DNA from: Apostichopus japonicus
Lineage: Eukaryota; Echinodermata; Holothuroidea; Aspidochirotida; Stichopodidae
Length of the DNA: 64,000 nucleotides
Assembly: GCF_037975245.1 (NCBI RefSeq)
Contig: NC_092563.1
Span: 1,329,001-1,393,000, forward strand
Reading direction: 5' to 3'
Positions 38,834 through 51,300 of the stretch are shown in pieces. Position 1 is the stretch's first letter; every line of letters starts with the position of its first letter. The position numbers and the translations under genes were made by a program. Below the pieces are notes generated by a model, which was given only the letters and a program-made list of their open reading frames with translations, made no database searches and had not been told where the DNA came from.

Positions 38834-41061
38834 ATGGCTGCAAAAAGAGTTCATATTAATGCAACCGAAGCTGTTCCAAAGGTTGTAGCAAAGTTCGTCG
38901 CTGATAAAAGTAAGGAGGCTGTACAGGCTAGGGGCGAGTTTTATATTGGTGTCTCAGGAGGCAGTGTCGCAAAGTTCCTTGGTAAGGAATTACCAGCAAT
39001 GGAAGGGATTCAATGGGCGAAATGGCATGTTTACTTCTGCGACGAGAGGCTCGTAGGTTTTGACAATGACGATAGTACCTACAAATTGTACAAGGTAACT
39101 ATAACGCTGTGTGCTTTTATGAATATTTTTTTTTATGATAACCAGCCGAGGCACGATTATGTGACTTTCTTCCTAAACATTCCCAATGTATATAATTAAC
39201 CTCATTCCTCCCACTTAGTTTTCATTCCTCCTATTATGCATACCAGCCTAGTTGTGTAAATTAGTTTCTGTTTAGTGCATGATCATGAGTTCCAATGTCT
39301 CTGACATTTTCATGCTTTTCTTCTCTCAAAGGAAAATTGGCTCGCTGGCAAAACGTCTCTTCCAGAGGAACAAATGTATGCAATTAAACCTGAGTTAAGT
39401 GTAGAGGAAGCAGCCAAGGATTATGCTTCAAAGGTAGACAAGGTTCCCAAGAATGAGAAGGGGCTACCAGTGTTTGACCTTCTTGTCCTTGGTATGGGTC
39501 CAGATGGCCATACCTGTTCACTGTTTCCAGGACACCCATTGTTAAATGTAAGTGACAGCTGACAAGTGACTGGAACATTTCCTCAAGCGTTAAACAATAT
39601 ACAGTAGCAAGAAAATGACATCACTGATTTGGATCCAAGGTGGTGTTGATAGCTTCTTTGTTGTATGTGCTGTAGCTACTTCCAAGATACTACATTGACC
39701 TTGCTCTGCCAGTAGACAAAAGCACCCTTAGAACAGAAACATTAATCAAAATCAGTGTGGAAGTGGGAACTTGATTTATGCAAACTACAGTTTATAAGCA
39801 CTTGTATTTTTTAAGCACTTACCTTTCAAAAGCATGATTGAAAACTGACTAGAGGGTATTAAATAATTTTCACACTTTGCCCCACTTCACTTTTTCCAAC
39901 ACCAACAGTTTTCACTATCCTTTGCCCCATTTTGTGTATCAGAATCTGTTCATAATGTAGATGCAGGGAAATGTGTCCTTGATTTGTTTTGTGTTGGCAA
40001 CAGAAGATTCAATTGTCATAAAAAATGTCATTACATTTAGACAATACATATATAAACAAACAAATATGGGATCTTGCATATATAGCTACTGTGCACATGT
40101 AGTCCCTGTGTCAATAAAATAAAATAAAATGTGTTGTCCTTTCCTAGGAAACATCATTGACAATTGCACCAATTTCTGACTCGCCCAAGCCGCCCCCTTG
40201 TAGGGTCACCATGACATTCCCAGTCATAGATTCTTCCAGATGTGCACTCTTTGCATCAACAGGAGCTGGCAAGGCTGATAACGTCAAGGTTTGTGTTAAA
40301 AGTGTTGAATCTATCAACTAAATTATGCCTTAGGTGTCTGCTGCGTACATCTCTCACGACAAGTGGCATTGTTCAATAATTAAAGATCTTGTGATTGATG
40401 TCTTTGCACAGAACATTTACTCTCATTACAAATGCTCCACAGAATGAGAGATGGAAATTTTTAAGTACTAAACTGGTGGTCATATTGTCTTACTTAGAGT
40501 TTCAAATTCCTATACTAAAATTTGAAAACATTCCAAGGTTAGAACAGACATTTTTGGGAATCTGCAAAGAACTTCATTCTGTTCTAAATGACCTTGCAGC
40601 CATTTGACAGAACTCACTAATTTTCACAGTAAAAACAAGTTTAGACCGTCTCTAATAATGCCAGTAATATGCACAAATTATCTGAATCAACATTGTTATT
40701 TAAGGTCATGCATGTATGGAACAGATTTCCTGGTCTGAGCGTTGTCGTAATAATTCATAACATATTGCAAGACACCAGAACAAATCAGAACTTCAGTAAT
40801 ATTCAAACTATCTTTATTCAGAGAATCTCCCCGGAATGTTGATGACCAGTCAAATGAGTTTCTCTCTTCTCTCACCAGCATTTTGTTCATAACTGAATCC
40901 AATAAATGTTTTTCTTCTTCCCTCCTCCAAACCAGAGAGTATTGGAAGTGGAAGAGGCTGTACCCCTACCAGCTGCGAGAGTGAACCCTCAGGGAGAGGT
41001 TCATTGGTTCTTGGATGAAGCAGCTGCAGGCAAACTCACAAAGCAGTACTCTAACATGTGA
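38834..41061 (+). CDS. PGLS: 6-phosphogluconolactonase, 4 coding exons
   Basis: Coding exons are 38834-39094, 39332-39547, 40148-40288 and 40936-41061, all phase 0, giving 247 aa; human PGLS is 258 aa. The enzyme hydrolyses 6-phosphogluconolactone to 6-phosphogluconate in the oxidative pentose phosphate pathway in the cytosol. Visible motifs are SGGS (41-44), FCDERLV (68-74), [13 protein letters not shown] (141-153, the signature with the catalytic His), [15 protein letters not shown] (exon 3) and the C-terminal [11 protein letters not shown]. The start at 38834 has a good context (AAGATGG) and matches the family's N-terminal MAA. An in-frame ATG at 38732 would add 34 residues. Introns are unremarkable; intron 3 (40289-40935) contains an open frame without family support. 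Confidence 0.97.
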
Positions 41062-44000
41062 TTGTCTTTCATGAATTATTCTTTAATTCTATAATGTGGT
41101 TTAATAATGTTAATCAAACTCATTGTTAGTGGTGGTTGGGTTATAAGTTAGGTGTTCTACTACTAACTAATGTTACTACCATGGGCTATGGTCATACTGG
41201 AGAGGAACACCTCATCACGCTAGTCCTTCTTTCAGGGAAACCTTAAAGGGATTTTCCAGTAGCTGAAGTTCATTGTTTTGTTTTTTAACAAACAATAGAA
41301 ATTGCTTGGGTCATATCAAAGCCTGATAGCATTTTACATGGTGGAGATACAAAGTTTACCATTTTTGAAAAAAAAAATATTTGAACATTTCTTCTGGCAA
41401 CACCAGAGGCAGTAAAAAGTGATGTCATTGTGGCAATTTTTTCCCCAACTTTTTCTTTATATTATATACAAATTATTTATCTACGTTGAGAAATTATATT
41501 CTTGGAAACAAGTTGCATACTGCATAGTGATAACATTCTACATGTAGAGAACAATGACAAATTTGACAAGCACGCAAATACATTTCAAATGTATCACATC
41601 GATATCATTTTACTGGGAAAGTAACAGGAAAGTGAATGGGAAAGTAAAGGAAATCACAGACCACCTAACTATGATCCACCTAACGGATAATGGAAGAGTT
41701 TATCTTACACAAAATAGTTTACATTCAACACAAACCATACCTAAACTTATGAAGAAAATGTTGAGGATGGGCTGTCAAATTCGATTTTGAGATTTCAAGC
41801 AACAGTGTGGTATATTTTCCTCTTCAATATCAAATTTTGCATTGTCTAGGCTGTCATCAGCCTATGCATTGGCTTTGCTATCAGTAGCTGCTTGAACCAC
41901 AGCAGACTGGAGGGTTATCTTGCATTTGTGAAAACATAATTGCTATCGTGATCCTGGTTTAATAGTTGGCATATAATATTTCCAAAGTGGTGCTAATATT
42001 TTGGCCTAGTGTATGGGTCAGCAGCAAGTTGTCTGGGAAGAGAAATGACCAAAGTTATTACAGTTTGATGAGCAATGGCATAGAAAAGAACAAAACAACA
42101 CACCTTTTCAAAATATTCGGTGGGGCTCCATAAGGTATAAATGCACTCTTGTCTGTAATATGAAACACATCATAAGACACAACAAAATTTGGGATTTCTG
42201 TTCTTTACCAATGTTATTATAAATGTATGATCAAATTACCTTCTAACATGCTTTATAAACACAAACATAACTTAGGTGATTTAGATAAGAATATTGCTTA
42301 GTTGAAAATATCAAAATTTGTTAAAATGTTTTAACTATTCTTTCTTTTTACTGGTTACTTATGATCAGCATGGAAAACACTGAAAAGCTATCGGTAATAA
42401 AGTTATACATCATAATTGGAATCTCAGTAATTGATACAAGATAGAATAAAATGAACTGTAACATGTTAAGGTTAAGGCTTTTTGTAAAAGAAATGAGCTT
42501 TTGTCTTGCGAAAAGTTTGTTTATGAAAAGCATTCAAAAGGAAATCATACAAGAAACTTTGGAGAAGGTATGGCTAAAAGCATAATGGCAAAAAAGAATT
42601 ATCATACTTGATGCAAGATGAGCCACGGATAATAAGGATTTTGTCATACATGGAATTTTATTGTTCGATGCAAGATATAATAAGGATAGATATAATATAC
42701 TTTTGCTTAGTGATAGTTGAGGTTCTTAAAATGCTTAAAAAGTGAATTTCACACTCGAATATTCTTTGAAACATGATTTCATACATGGAATGTTATTGCT
42801 TTGAAAAAGATAGAATAAGTATAGACATAAAATATTTTGGTTCAGTGATGGTAGTGCTCATAAAAAGCAGTCAAAAAGACTTTTTTTTCAGACTCAAATT
42901 ATGGTAGAATGTGATTGTCAAGAATATGTATATTTGTAATTTGAAAAGAGGAAAGTATAAAATAATTAATTATAAAATGAAATGTGAAAGATGTCCCAAA
43001 GAAGGTTGTTCTACCAAATATCTGTTGATAGAACAGGGAAATTGAAATAAACACACCCTCAATCAAGATGTAGCAATTGCCGCTGGATGTTATTAATTAA
43101 AGAAAATATTTTAGTAGTCAAAGTTGACTGTTTTAATCTATACTGTAATTTTAACTTTAGTAGAGATTAAAACCACATCTTTTTAAGCAAGTTCATTAGC
43201 AAGATATGGATTTTGAAATTTAGTATAATTTATAGGTGTTTCTGGCAAATTAGTTGAAAATGTCTTTGATTTCCTTTGAAACATACAAGTCATTTATCCA
43301 CTGAAGAAAAAAAAAGAGTTATGACACAAATGTCAAGGGGTCATCAAAATTTTAATTTAATGGAGAGAGGATGGGCTGGGGGGGGGGACCACAACATTAC
43401 CTCAAAACTTCACAATTAAATATTGTTTTCAACAAAATTAAACCTGTCTATGTAAGAAACAGGAAGCACTTTTTAATGTTACAAAAAGGGAAAATGGTAT
43501 TCTTCATTGTCAAAAAAAAAGAAAATATTATGTGTGTAAATATAGGCACTTTCTCAGGTTTTTCACAAAAGCAGGATAGGACATGCCACACCTGTCCACC
43601 TGCGCTGGTCTGCCAGGATTGTTAACTTGCTAATACTGCCCAGTGCCCCTTCTGAACCTCTTAAAGGAAGTGATAGAAAAAACAACAACATTCTCTTACT
43701 GGTTAGCCACAAGAAACCTCATTAAACCCTGACCTATCGGCATCTACCTATGTTTCTTAATTTGTTGATAATAATTTTGGTTTTGGTGAAACTTTGTAAC
43801 AGCCGGATTGATACAAAATGTTGTTTCCCCTACTGTGACATTGTTACTGTTGATAATGTATGCATATAACAACTCAATTAAAGGTTAGGTCATAAAAACA
43901 AAACAAATATATGCATATTTTTGTTGATGCTTACAATTTATGATACAAATATTTTTTATAGACTTAAAAAATTCAAACTTTCATCATTAAATAACAACAG

Positions 44001-44959
44001 TGTTTTGGGGGATTTTTTTAATAATAAAAATAGAAAAAAAACTTGATTTTTGATTGATATTTTATAGTCTCCATAGTTTGTGAAATTATGATACTGCATT
44101 ATACTTCTTGCTTATTTTAGGCTTGCACTACCATCAAATTACCCTACCACTTGGAGGAAAATAGATCTGCTTTTACCATTATCCAGAAAGAGAAGGCTTC
44201 GAGGGTCCTGTGGTAGTGTAATCACATGAGTGAAGGTAATATATTCTTTACCTCATTTTAGAGGGGGTTAACCTGCCAAAATCTGAGGATGAGCAAGAAG
44301 GTACCCACATACCCCTGCTGATATACACTACTGTTGCATAACTGAGGCTCAGATTAGTGTCACATGGATGTTATACTGATCCTTAAATAACGATGCAACA
44401 TTGGGGCAAATCATTAAACTTGACATGGCCTCATTCATTAAAAGCTTAATGATAAGCTTCCTTCAACTGTCATCCAACTTAAGTCATCACCATGACAACA
44501 ACATTCTTTTACAAGTAATTCCAGTCAGTGCTGCCTTAGTGTTAGTTTCACCCATTTTAATTGAAGGTCCTGCCACTGTTATGTGTGTTTGTCATGTATT
44601 GACAGTGTATTACAACAAGTATAAAACTTGCACTTTACAGAATTCTGTGTGTAGCATTCTTCAGCTTCCTAATCTGGTAAAGACAACAGATATGTGAAGT
44701 TTTGGCTTAAGAATTGGATGACCACAAGTAGGTTGGATGACCATAAGTAGGTATAACGCCATGTACCTTCATATAACCGTTGTACCCTAGTAATGCCTCA
44801 TCTTAATTTTCTTTTGATTTAACATCTGTAGTGGCAAAAAGAAAACAGTTAAAGTCACCTAAGATAGGGCCTGGGCACTAACAACCGAACCATGAAAATA
44901 GTTAAAGTCACCTAAGATAGAGCCTGGGCACTAACAAACAAACCACATTCAACCCTAGC
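41062..44959. other. Intergenic, PGLS-AGXT2 tail-to-tail interval
   Basis: AT-rich with no conserved exon. It contains AATAAA at 43046, one possible late PGLS poly(A) signal, and a G run near 43379. No repeat family was identified by eye. Confidence 0.5.
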
Positions 44960-45248
44960 CAGGTGCGTAGCCAGGAATTTGTCAAGGGAGGGGCGAAACT
45001 GTAGATTCTGCATTGCAAACTATCTAAGCGTAGCGCCACCATGGTTGGCGCGAAGCGTACAAGAAAATTTTGGCTGTAAATGCCTCTCAGATCGCCAGAA
45101 ATGGCACTTCCCATGCCTTGTTAGTTGCATCTTAGCATTTTCTCTTTTGAAAATACTAGCGATATCATAAAAACCTTAAAAAAAATTGTAAAAAATATGC
45201 TCAAGGGGGGCGGCTGCCCCCTTAGCCCCCCCCTTGGCTACGCACCTG
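44960..45248 (-). mobile_element. hAT-type non-autonomous element, family 2 (289 bp), in the AGXT2 3' flank
   Basis: Perfect 8-bp target duplication ACCCTAGC (44952-44959 and 45249-45256). Terminal inverted repeats are about 16 bp: CAGGTGCGTAGCCAGG, and CAGGTGCGTAGCCAAG as the reverse complement of the right end. It carries, on the - strand, the shared module described in the findings (45021-45119). It starts 77 bp past the AGXT2 stop, so it is probably within that gene's 3' UTR. Confidence 0.92.
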
Positions 45249-45325
45249 ACCCTAGCCCCCTTACATCTAGAAATAATGTTGGTCCTCTCAACGGATTCAT
45301 GTTATCATGTATATGATTTTTCCTG

Positions 45326-48300
45326 TTATTGATTGCGTAGAATGGCCTCTCTGATCACATCAGCTGTAAAGTCTGCATCCTCTTTGGTGATAATCATTGG
45401 CGGTTTGATGTCGAAAACCTGTCAAAGTAGGTTAAAAATATAGAGAAGATGTCCTTGTATGTAGAATGTAAAATATTTTGTATATTAGTAAATCTTAACA
45501 ATTGTTTACCTGGTATGTTGACATAATACCTATTCTGGGGAATTGTTTGTTTCCCCCTAATTAACTTCATTTGTCTATTTCTCTCTTACCTCACCTTCTC
45601 CCCCACCCTGTCTGGCACCCCAAGTATGTGCATGATGGTCAGTGAGGGCTTCCATCTTGTCAGGATGTTGAACTTATAGCTGGGAAGTTAAAACCTTAAA
45701 TACAACCAAGTTGTGATGGAGCACGACAAATGCCACGTCTTAGATATTCCACTTTGGCCATTTAGGACCTGAGTTAAATGGGCTGTAGTTGATAGGTTTA
45801 CCAAATTTTCTACATCTATAGGTCAAAACCCTGCGCATCCCTACAGCATTTTTTTATGCCGTAGAGATAAATTTGTGAATGCATCTGGCAACAGTGTCTC
45901 TCCCTCCCCTCGCGAAATATGAGATCAAGTTATGACAAGAGCCAGGGTTTGGTAGGTAGAGATAATGGCTATAAAAATAAATATTATGTTAGGCTGACTT
46001 ACGTTGAGGGCTGTTCCTTTCAGACCGATTAATACTCCAAGGTCTTTGATCGTTTCAAATATTGCTGCTGTTTTCTCAAGAGCTAACGGTTGTCTGGTCT
46101 CCTGTGAATGAACACAAGAATACTTTACAGTATACTGACGTGACTATGAAGTTTCTGCAGAGGGGAGGTTCATTATGTCTTCTCTGTATTGTAAGTGGGG
46201 AACCACTCAGCTTTATACTACCGAACAGAGAATACTCCCACCCCCCTTCCCCACACCTCTGCCCCCCCCAAAAAAAACAAGACACACTTGACAGTTATGG
46301 AAATGAGGGAATGCAGCTTTCTGGTGGTATGAATGGACCTTGGCAGATCACTGCACGGTCACTATCATAACTCACATTAAAATAGGTTATCATTCAAAGG
46401 GTTTCGACAATGTGTTTTAGGCTGTTTCCCCCAAATAAATGCCTGTTGCTTCATGCCTTTTTTTTATCGCTCCCACATCCTCTGTAAGTTGCACATTTTA
46501 GTTTACTGAGCATAATTCCTTCAGGAAAAGCCAGAGATAAAACTTCATGGACAAGCATCAGTTAAGACGAAAGGTTAGTCACAGATTGGTCCAATACCAC
46601 CATCTTCAGTTTTAAAATACTGATGAATGAATAGTTTTTTATGTAACAACTGTTTCTGTCATTATATTATTTGTCACAGGTTTAGGCCAAAGCAATACTA
46701 TATGGTAATGGAGGGAATTTCACAATCGCAAGTCCTTGAAATAGAAGAAGCATAATATTGTGTAAAGTCCCTACCTTGTTTTCGACTAACTCTACACCAA
46801 TCATGAGTCCCTTTCCTCTTACGTCACCAACGATTTCAAATTCATCTCTCAGTCTAGACAGTTGCTCCAGTAAGTATGTCCCTACTGTGTGAGAGTTCAG
46901 TTGAGTGTTGTTATCTTCTATGTACTGAAAACAAATGATGTTAATTCAATGTATTGATTTTAGAAGTTTCTGCCAAAAGTCTTCTGCTCTTTTACTCTCT
47001 AAGAGAAAAAGGCTCACGTCATGTGATGCATCAGCAGGACCAGGGGCGAAAAAGCCACCTCTGGCCCTGTGTCAAGAGCCCAGGCATCACCTTCTTCCCT
47101 CAACTACGCTCTCCATAGGGTATTTGAAAATCTCTTCAAGTTACAGTTTATTTTGCCCCTGTAATTATGGATGACTGCTTCGTTTTCGCCCTAAGTATAA
47201 CAAGTTCTTCTTTTAAATACATGTGTAAGTGCAAGAATGATTGCTTAGAATACCAGCTAAGATTAACATATTTTAATAAGAATAAACAGCGCCATTATAA
47301 CGGGAGATGGAGGAGAGGTAAGGAAAAGAGCGACTTGCACTGTCATCTCTGCCAGTTTGGAGTTGTGCATGAGTCGAACTGTTACATTATACTATGAAGC
47401 CAATGGAATAAGGTCTAAATAACTTAGAAGTAAAAATTTGATGCAATAACCTCTTGCACTACTCGTCACTACCCGCCCTAACCCACTTTTACCCACCCCA
47501 CTTGCCCAATTCCTAACTGTTACCTCATGATCACTATAAGATATACATAAATGTAAATATTGGAGGCAATGCCACTGTATTCTGTTGTACCCATGGCTCC
47601 CTCCCGAATGTTACTTTAAAGTCATTACATATACCAATAAGATTTACACAAACACTAACATTTAACATTTGCTCCCCAACCCCCAGCACTTCTTCCTGTG
47701 TCTATCCTTGTTAAATATGTTTAAGGTAAGTCTTAGGACGCTACGTATGCCGAAAACAGTTAAATTGAAATATGCTGCAGTGGACTTACGTCTAACACAG
47801 CAGATCCAATTGAACAACCGAGGGCGCTGCCGCCGAATGTGTTGAAGTATATAGCATCAGACAGAGAGTTGAAAACATCTAACATAAAAATTGAAAATAC
47901 GTCAGTTAGGCTTAGAGGCATGGGACATATGACTTTGTATTGATCAAGTATAAAACCACCTCAAAATGTCCTGATGGGAGTTGCCCTTTTCTGTACATTC
48001 TGTACCACATAGTCCAGCCTTTGAAACCACATAGTCCAGTATTTGATACTATATAGTCCAGTATTTCATACCACTTAGTCCGGTTTTTCATACCACATAG
48101 TTCAGTATTGGATATCACGTAGACCAGTCTTTGATACCACATACTGCAGTTTATCATACCACATAGTCCGGTACTTGATACCACATAGTCCAGTCTTTGA
48201 TACCACATAGTCCAGTATATGATACCACATAGTCCAGTATATGATACCACATAGTCCAGTCTTTATTCCACATAGTCCAGTCTTTGATACCACATAGTCC

Positions 48301-51300
48301 AGTCTTTGATACCACATAATGCACTACATCATACCACATAGTCCAGTGTTTGATACCACATAGTCCAGTATATGATACCACATAGTCCAGTCTTTGATTC
48401 CACATAGTCCAGTCTTTGATACCATATAGTCCGGTTTTTGGATACCACATCGTCCAGTATATCATACCACATAAAGCAGTATATCATACCACATAGTCCA
48501 ATAGTGGACATCACCTAGTCCGGTCTTTGATACCACATAGTCCGGTATTTAATAACACATAGTCCGGTATTTGAAACTACATAGTCCAGTTTATGATACC
48601 ACATAGTCCGGTCTTTGATACCACATAGTCCGGTCTTTGATACCACATAGTCCGGTATTTGATACCACATAGTCCAGTCTTTGAACCACATAATGTATTT
48701 ATCATACCACATAGTCCAGTAGTGGATATCACATATTCCGGTCTTTGATACCACATAGTCTGGTATTTAATTACACATAGTCCGGTATTTGATACCACAT
48801 AGTCCGGTATTTAATAACACTTAGTCCGGTCTTTGATAACACATAGTCCGGTATTTGATACCACATAGTCCAGTCTTTGAACCACAAAATGTATTTATCA
48901 TACCACATAGTCCAGTAGTGGATATCACATATTCCGGTCTTTGATACCACATAGTCTGGTATTTAATTACACATAGTCCGGTATTTGATACCACATAGTC
49001 CGGTATTTAATAACACTTAGTCCGGTCTTTGATAACACATAGTCCGTTATTTGATACCACATAGTCCAGTCTTTGAACCACATAATGTATTTATCATACC
49101 ACATAGTCCAGTAGTGGATATCACGTATTCCGGTCTTTGATACCACATAGTCTGGTATTTAATTACACATAGTCCGGTATTTGATACCACATAGTCCGGT
49201 ATTTAATAACACTTAGTCCGGTCTTTGATAACACATAGTCCGGTATTTGATACCACATAGTCCAGTTTTTGAACCACATAATGTATTTATCATACCACAT
49301 AGTCCAGTAGTGGATATCACGTAGTCCGGTCTTTGATACCACATAGTCCGGTATTTTATACCACATAGTCCGGTATTTTATACCACATTGTCCAGTATAT
49401 GATACCACATAGTCCAGTATTCCTAAAAAAAAACATTTTTCAATTAATGCTTCTTTATTTTTTGCCACAAATACTTGGGCACTTTCCAGTTACAGCCTTC
49501 TTAGATTCTCAACAAAAGGTGAACTTTTTTAATAACAAAAGGGTCATGATTCATTACAAATATGGACACTTCTAATTTATGAAAAGGGGCACGTTTGAAG
49601 TATTTCACTAATTCGGGGGCACGCGCCCACTCCTACAACAACTCCTGCCACTTATTGTCTACCCCCCCCCCCCCACACACACACACACTTAGGCCTACAC
49701 CCGCGCAATTTCGCAGGTTCCTCTTTTTGACATCGGGAAACAAATATCTCCCCGTTTTAAGTCCACAATTATTTGCGTCAGAATGGGTTATACTCGTGAC
49801 TAATTTCTCCATAAACGATCGGAGCTCATTTCCAAGTTTTCAGTTTATGTAGGACTTTTTTATCCATATACTTACTGGGACAGTCAGAGAGGAGGGCATT
49901 TTGCTGCTTAATGCTGAATTTCCATTAATTAATTAATTACATGCAACATGCAGATATTCTGTAAACATTAGTGTTATTCAAGTTGTCAATGCACGCATGA
50001 CTGTAGATATATAAAGGAACCAATACAAACCTTCTGTGGTTACAACTGCTGCTAATGGAAAGCCATTCGCGATTCCTTTAGCAATCGTCACTGAAAGAGA
50101 AGACATAAATATCAAGGAAGTGTTGGCTAACACTTTGTGCATGTGAAAATTAAGGTTGCAATGTGGAGAGTAAGTGTAACTTTGAAAAAAAAGAGATAGA
50201 TTTCTAGCATAAAATAAAACACATATAAAAAAACCCCCATAAAAACAAGAAAAAAGTAAGTGTTTGTAAGTAAAATTTCATCCCGGTCTCGCTGCATAAA
50301 AGATCGATGTATTTTTATGTATTATATTTCTTTCTCACCACCATACATTTAAACCTTCCCTAGTATATGGTTATACAAACAGCAGCCGGATGGGTGTATG
50401 AGTATTATAGTATTGACCCTAATTGAATTGCTAAAGAAAGAAAGAAGGAGATACATAAAAATAAAAAGTAAATTAGATATATAGGAATTCCTCTTTCTAA
50501 CATGTATTTTTGTGCTTGAGAATCACCATGAGGGGATATAAATATATCTAATTTACTGCAATTCCCGGTGGTTTCACCCAGTTCAAGTACACAAAAGAAA
50601 AATGGAAAAGGTAAGTATATGGTAATGTAATGTTTCTATAGTTATTCTGGCCCTCGGGATATAAGTTCAGATAAACAGCAGGACACTCTTAACTGATTCA
50701 ATATATTTTGCTTAAGTTGATAAATTTGTAATATATAATGTAGACATGTTTATTAGACGCCACAGAAGCCTTATGTTTTCCTCTTGCGTTTTTGAGTTGC
50801 ATCTGAGGAATGACCTAATCGTCTTTGTATGAGACTAAGTAGTCTTTCATCCGTTTCATTTTTTGAGCCTCGTATATTGTAAGGGTCATTTCTCAAGAAA
50901 TCAAAGTGGTATAGAAATACAGCCTGCACTGATAGCTGTTATTGTTAAATGAGTACGACTCAGTACAGAGAGACTGTGCAACCTCATGGGCCCACATTCA
51001 GGAAGGACATGACTAACCGTTCTTCTGCTTCCTCTAACATCAAACTCTTTTGTGTTCACCCTGCTCATTAACCTATATCTGTATTCTGTGCTGGTATTTA
51101 GTCCCTTGTATTTTCTGTTACTTGTCATTCAGCCTCTGAAGAAGATCCTGCTAGGATCGAAACGTAACGCCCACTTACTTTTACACAGCTGTTATTGTTA
51201 TTGGTCTATACAGCATCATCACAATTGTGTGTTTACTGTCAATCTTTAATATTGACGTAATCAATATTAAACTGTCATCGATTCAAATCAATGTTTTTAA

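Noticed and set aside
40395-40607. An open frame in PGLS intron 3
   Set aside because: It is not in phase with flanking exons, interrupts a conserved family alignment and resembles nothing known.
47912-49468. Several - strand open frames of 61-112 codons rich in WTMWY and GLCGI
   Set aside because: They are translations of the 22-bp minisatellite in different frames inside an AGXT2 intron. No start context, splice pattern or family supports a protein.
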